A stretch of 64,000 nt of DNA from NCBI GenBank assembly GCA_905183005.1, contig CAJJDO010000006.1:729781-793780 (forward strand), written 5' to 3'. The DNA is from Paramecium pentaurelia (Eukaryota; Ciliophora; Oligohymenophorea; Peniculida; Parameciidae). This document shows positions 61,293 to 64,000 of the stretch, piece by piece. The translations under genes were made by a program, and so were the position numbers. How positions within the stretch are numbered: position 1 is the first letter of the stretch; every line of letters begins with the position of its first letter. The notes below the pieces were generated by a model that worked only from the letters and a program-made list of their open reading frames with translations, was not told the origin of the DNA and did no database searches.

Positions 61293-64000
61293 TCAACTTA
61301 GTAATTCAGCTTCTAATCTTTTTTATTCTCCAAAAGGAACTGCATTATCATCAACTGATAAAGTAGACATATGACATGGTAAATCCACTTATTCATCATA
61401 CTTAATAGCTTCCTAAGTGACCTAATCATGCATTTGACGTAATATTAAAGCAGCACTTTTACCAGTCATATCACAAGGTCTTACACAATGTTTGATAGCA
61501 TTTGCAGCATAAGAACCTTCCTCCATACAAAGAATACATCTTATAAATAGTAATAATTAAATAGATACCCTCTTGGTAAAGGAACAGCAAATGCTCCATT
61601 ACAAAATCCATAAAATTGACTTCCAAATGATAATCTACAATCTGAAAATACTCTAATAGTAAAGATTGGTTATTTAAATCTAACAGCATCATCAAAATGT
61701 TATGCTAATCCTTCTTTTCCATCATGATAAACATTACAAGCAATAGAATTAATAAACTTTTTAGGTACTACATTATCATTTTCAAGTTTAGTAATTAGAT
61801 TTCTCATCCATAATGGAGGAGCTGATACATCTCTTCTGACACCAGCAGCTACCATTGAATGTGGTTCTGCTAATTAACATTTAGTCCACATATATCTATA
61901 ACCAAAAAAGAATTTAGTTCTTCGTACACTTGAATGATGATTTGATTAAGCATGTGAAATTTATGCAGTCATAGGTAAATAATGACCTAAAAAATAATAA
62001 ATATATATAATATTACCATCAAATCCTTTTAATTCCATTTCAAAAATATCTTTTTCCATTTATAATAATTCTTCATTTGTAAAATATCCTACATATGCAT
62101 GTGCTCCAACTTAATATTCTGGAAACATTGGTAAAAATGATTTAAAATTACATGGACAATTGTTAGGTTCAAAAAAGAAATCTAATCTAATTTGATTTAT
62201 ATTATAATTTAATACCTATCTACCATTCTATCTCCTAATTTAACTTTGGTAACTTTAGTAATTAAATCAAATGCAAAACTATCTCTAGTTGTTATACAAT
62301 ATAATGGTTATTTAAGAAAACTTAATTCTTTCATTTTAATAATGTCTAAAGAGATATGTTAATATTTCTTGCTTAATTTAAATGTTTATAGATTTGTAAA
62401 ATTTTCAGGAGTAAATGTTGATGTCCAATTAATTGATTTTTTGTTTTATTTTATTTCTACATTATCTGTTGGTATTTCATAGATTTTATTGCTTCTTCTT
62501 ATAATATAATCTTATCCTTTTTCATTTGCTTTAAATCTTTTATTCATCATTTTAATTAAATATGAACTTGTTACATGATGTTCAACTCTCTTGATAAAAG
62601 CATTAAGTAAATCTTTATTATGATCATTTGCTGATTTCCATTTTTCTTCTGTAACATACATTTCCATTCTTATACTACATGTATTAATATTATGATTTCC
62701 ATCCTCTTTTATTAAATGATTTATCAATTATTCACTGGCTCCACCATCTTTTCTTACATCTGTTGATGATAAGATCTTTGCCCTCTTTTTCTTTTTTGAT
62801 TATTTTTCACTATTTGGATTTTATTATTGAGTTTATGGAATTTGAGTTTAAGATCGGCCTTCTAAAACATAATTCTCTTATTATTAGATGATATTAGTAA
62901 ATTCTTAGAATAAACTTTGGGCAGTTGAATTGCTATTGATTGGAACTTTGGGAACTGATATAACAAATTTAGTTTATAATTCTTCTCTTTGTGTTTCTGT
63001 ACAAATTGAAGAATTGTCATTTCCTTCATTCCATAATCCAACACTTTTCAAAAATGCTTTTCTACCTGATACACTTTTTTTGAATAATAAACATATAGAA
63101 ATTTCTGATTCACAAATAAAGTCCACTAATTATTACTTTATATCTTCTTATTCATTCAATTATATTGGTCTTAATAATTAATTTCTATTAATTATATTTT
63201 ATTTTATACTCGTCATATTTATAGTGAATCACTAAACATAAAGCATCTTAAAATAGCATCCATAAATTTAAGAATTTCCTAGCTATCATAACTCTTTCTC
63301 TTGAAATCTTATTTCTTAAGTGAGGAAATAGTAAATATTCTCTCAATGAACTTTCATCCTATGAATTGAAAAGTGTGAACACTATCAAGTTCTTTCCATT
63401 CAATAGATTATTAAATAAGTTATCAAAGGCTTCATCATATCCAGTTATTGGTTAACAACCTGATGAACATTAATAAACAAGTGGAGGAAGTCTTAATAAA
63501 ATTTAATCAGTACTTTTTAAAAATATGATTAACATCCTTCTATTCACTTTCACTCTTCTTTACATATGAAACACCACAAGTTCTTTTCAAATTCAAATTG
63601 GCTTATGATTGTTTTTGTCTAATAAAGTGTTATTTCTTTGTATAATCTTCAGGATCCTTATGTCTATTTTAAATCTCAACTGGAGCATAACCAGATTGAT
63701 AGTTGAGTTTATAGCCTCCTAATTTGAAGTCTTTATCTCTTTCCTTATAATCCATACAATTTGGAATGGCTTAAAACAACTACTCAAGTGTTGGCTTTCC
63801 TTTTAAATTTAATTTTTCTAAAGAATAAGCAGCTGGTCTTGATGGAACATCAATTAATATCTTTTAATTAGTATTTGTGACCACTTCGAGCTTTTCAAAG
63901 GTTTCATTATGTCTGACAGCTTATTCTGGAAAAGGTGTTTTAAAAAGACTCTCAAAATCCAAAGTAGGTGGAACATCTTATTTTGAAGTGATCCAAAATG
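61293..64000 (-). CDS. AlkB-type 2-oxoglutarate/Fe(II) dioxygenase (partial at window edge)
   Basis: At least 856 residues, 5' end beyond 64000. The C-terminal ~330 residues are an AlkB-homologue fold: NVYHDGKEGLAQHFDD supplies the Fe-binding HxD, KHCVRPCDMTGKSAALILRQM the distal His and the 2OG-binding Arg, with TIRVFSDCRLSFGSQFYG and AVPLPRGCILCMEEG between. It most resembles the plant ALKBH9/10 (RNA m6A demethylase) branch; substrate is an inference. A Cys-rich segment (FFFEPNNCPCNFKSF) precedes it. The N-terminal part is long, polar and unassigned. Introns: 62187-62215, 61987-62016, 61540-61568 (AAG), 63185-63209, 63492-63513 (AAG). The 63185 intron fuses the frame with upstream sequence; without it a start at 63216 is possible. 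Confidence 0.8.

Noticed and set aside
63210..63216. AlkB gene starting at the ATG at 63216
   Set aside because: A standard 25-nt GTA...TAG intron at 63185-63209 continues the frame into upstream coding sequence, which otherwise would overlap the gene; kept only as an alternative.
1..64000. TGA as a sense codon
   Set aside because: Every well-recognised gene ends naturally at TGA and internal TGAs there fall inside introns; Trp is encoded by TGG.

Overview
The window is macronuclear DNA of a ciliate, most likely a Paramecium. Three things seen in the sequence support this. (1) Genes read through TAA and TAG, which stand for glutamine, and stop only at TGA. (2) About 50 introns of 19-35 nt were placed; nearly all begin GTA, most end TAG, a minority AAG, and in every multi-exon model removing them gives a whole number of codons. 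(3) The DNA is very AT-rich, genes are packed with short spacers, and two giant cysteine-rich GPI-type surface proteins are present. Raw ORF calling with the standard code breaks nearly every gene here, so the models below were rebuilt by hand using code 6 and micro-introns.

Layout. 1-9 kb: a small unknown gene, a uridine kinase, a hybrid sensor histidine kinase, a granulin-like mini protein, a degenerate membrane-anchored aspartyl-protease-like protein and an unknown gene. 9-18.5 kb: an Old Yellow Enzyme, then a tandem trio of paralogues of an unrecognised, partly IQ-like family, a decayed fourth copy, and a probably myristoylated protein. 19-34.9 kb: a Sac-domain phosphoinositide phosphatase divergent from a Miro GTPase, a coiled-coil protein, a secreted protein, a kinesin, a kinase-like protein lacking DFG, a coiled-coil protein and a TPR-like protein. 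35-38 kb: a class I glutamine amidotransferase-like gene and a small gene, spoiled by a 1082-bp exact duplication either side of a single N, which looks like an unmerged contig overlap. 38.5-53.6 kb: two tandem ~2,425-residue cysteine-rich surface-antigen-like proteins sharing a nearly identical ~1.3-kb tract. 54-64 kb: two small membrane proteins, an 1173-residue coiled-coil protein, a small acidic-tailed protein, a B-box-like coiled-coil protein and an AlkB-type dioxygenase running off the right edge.

Most genes are unrelated housekeeping or cytoskeletal genes and do not form one pathway. The least ordinary material is the tandem trio with its pseudogene, the surface-antigen pair, and repeated cases in which a TGA is followed within 6-21 nt, in the same frame, by the next ATG. 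No tRNA, rRNA, CRISPR array, transposon or telomere was recognised.
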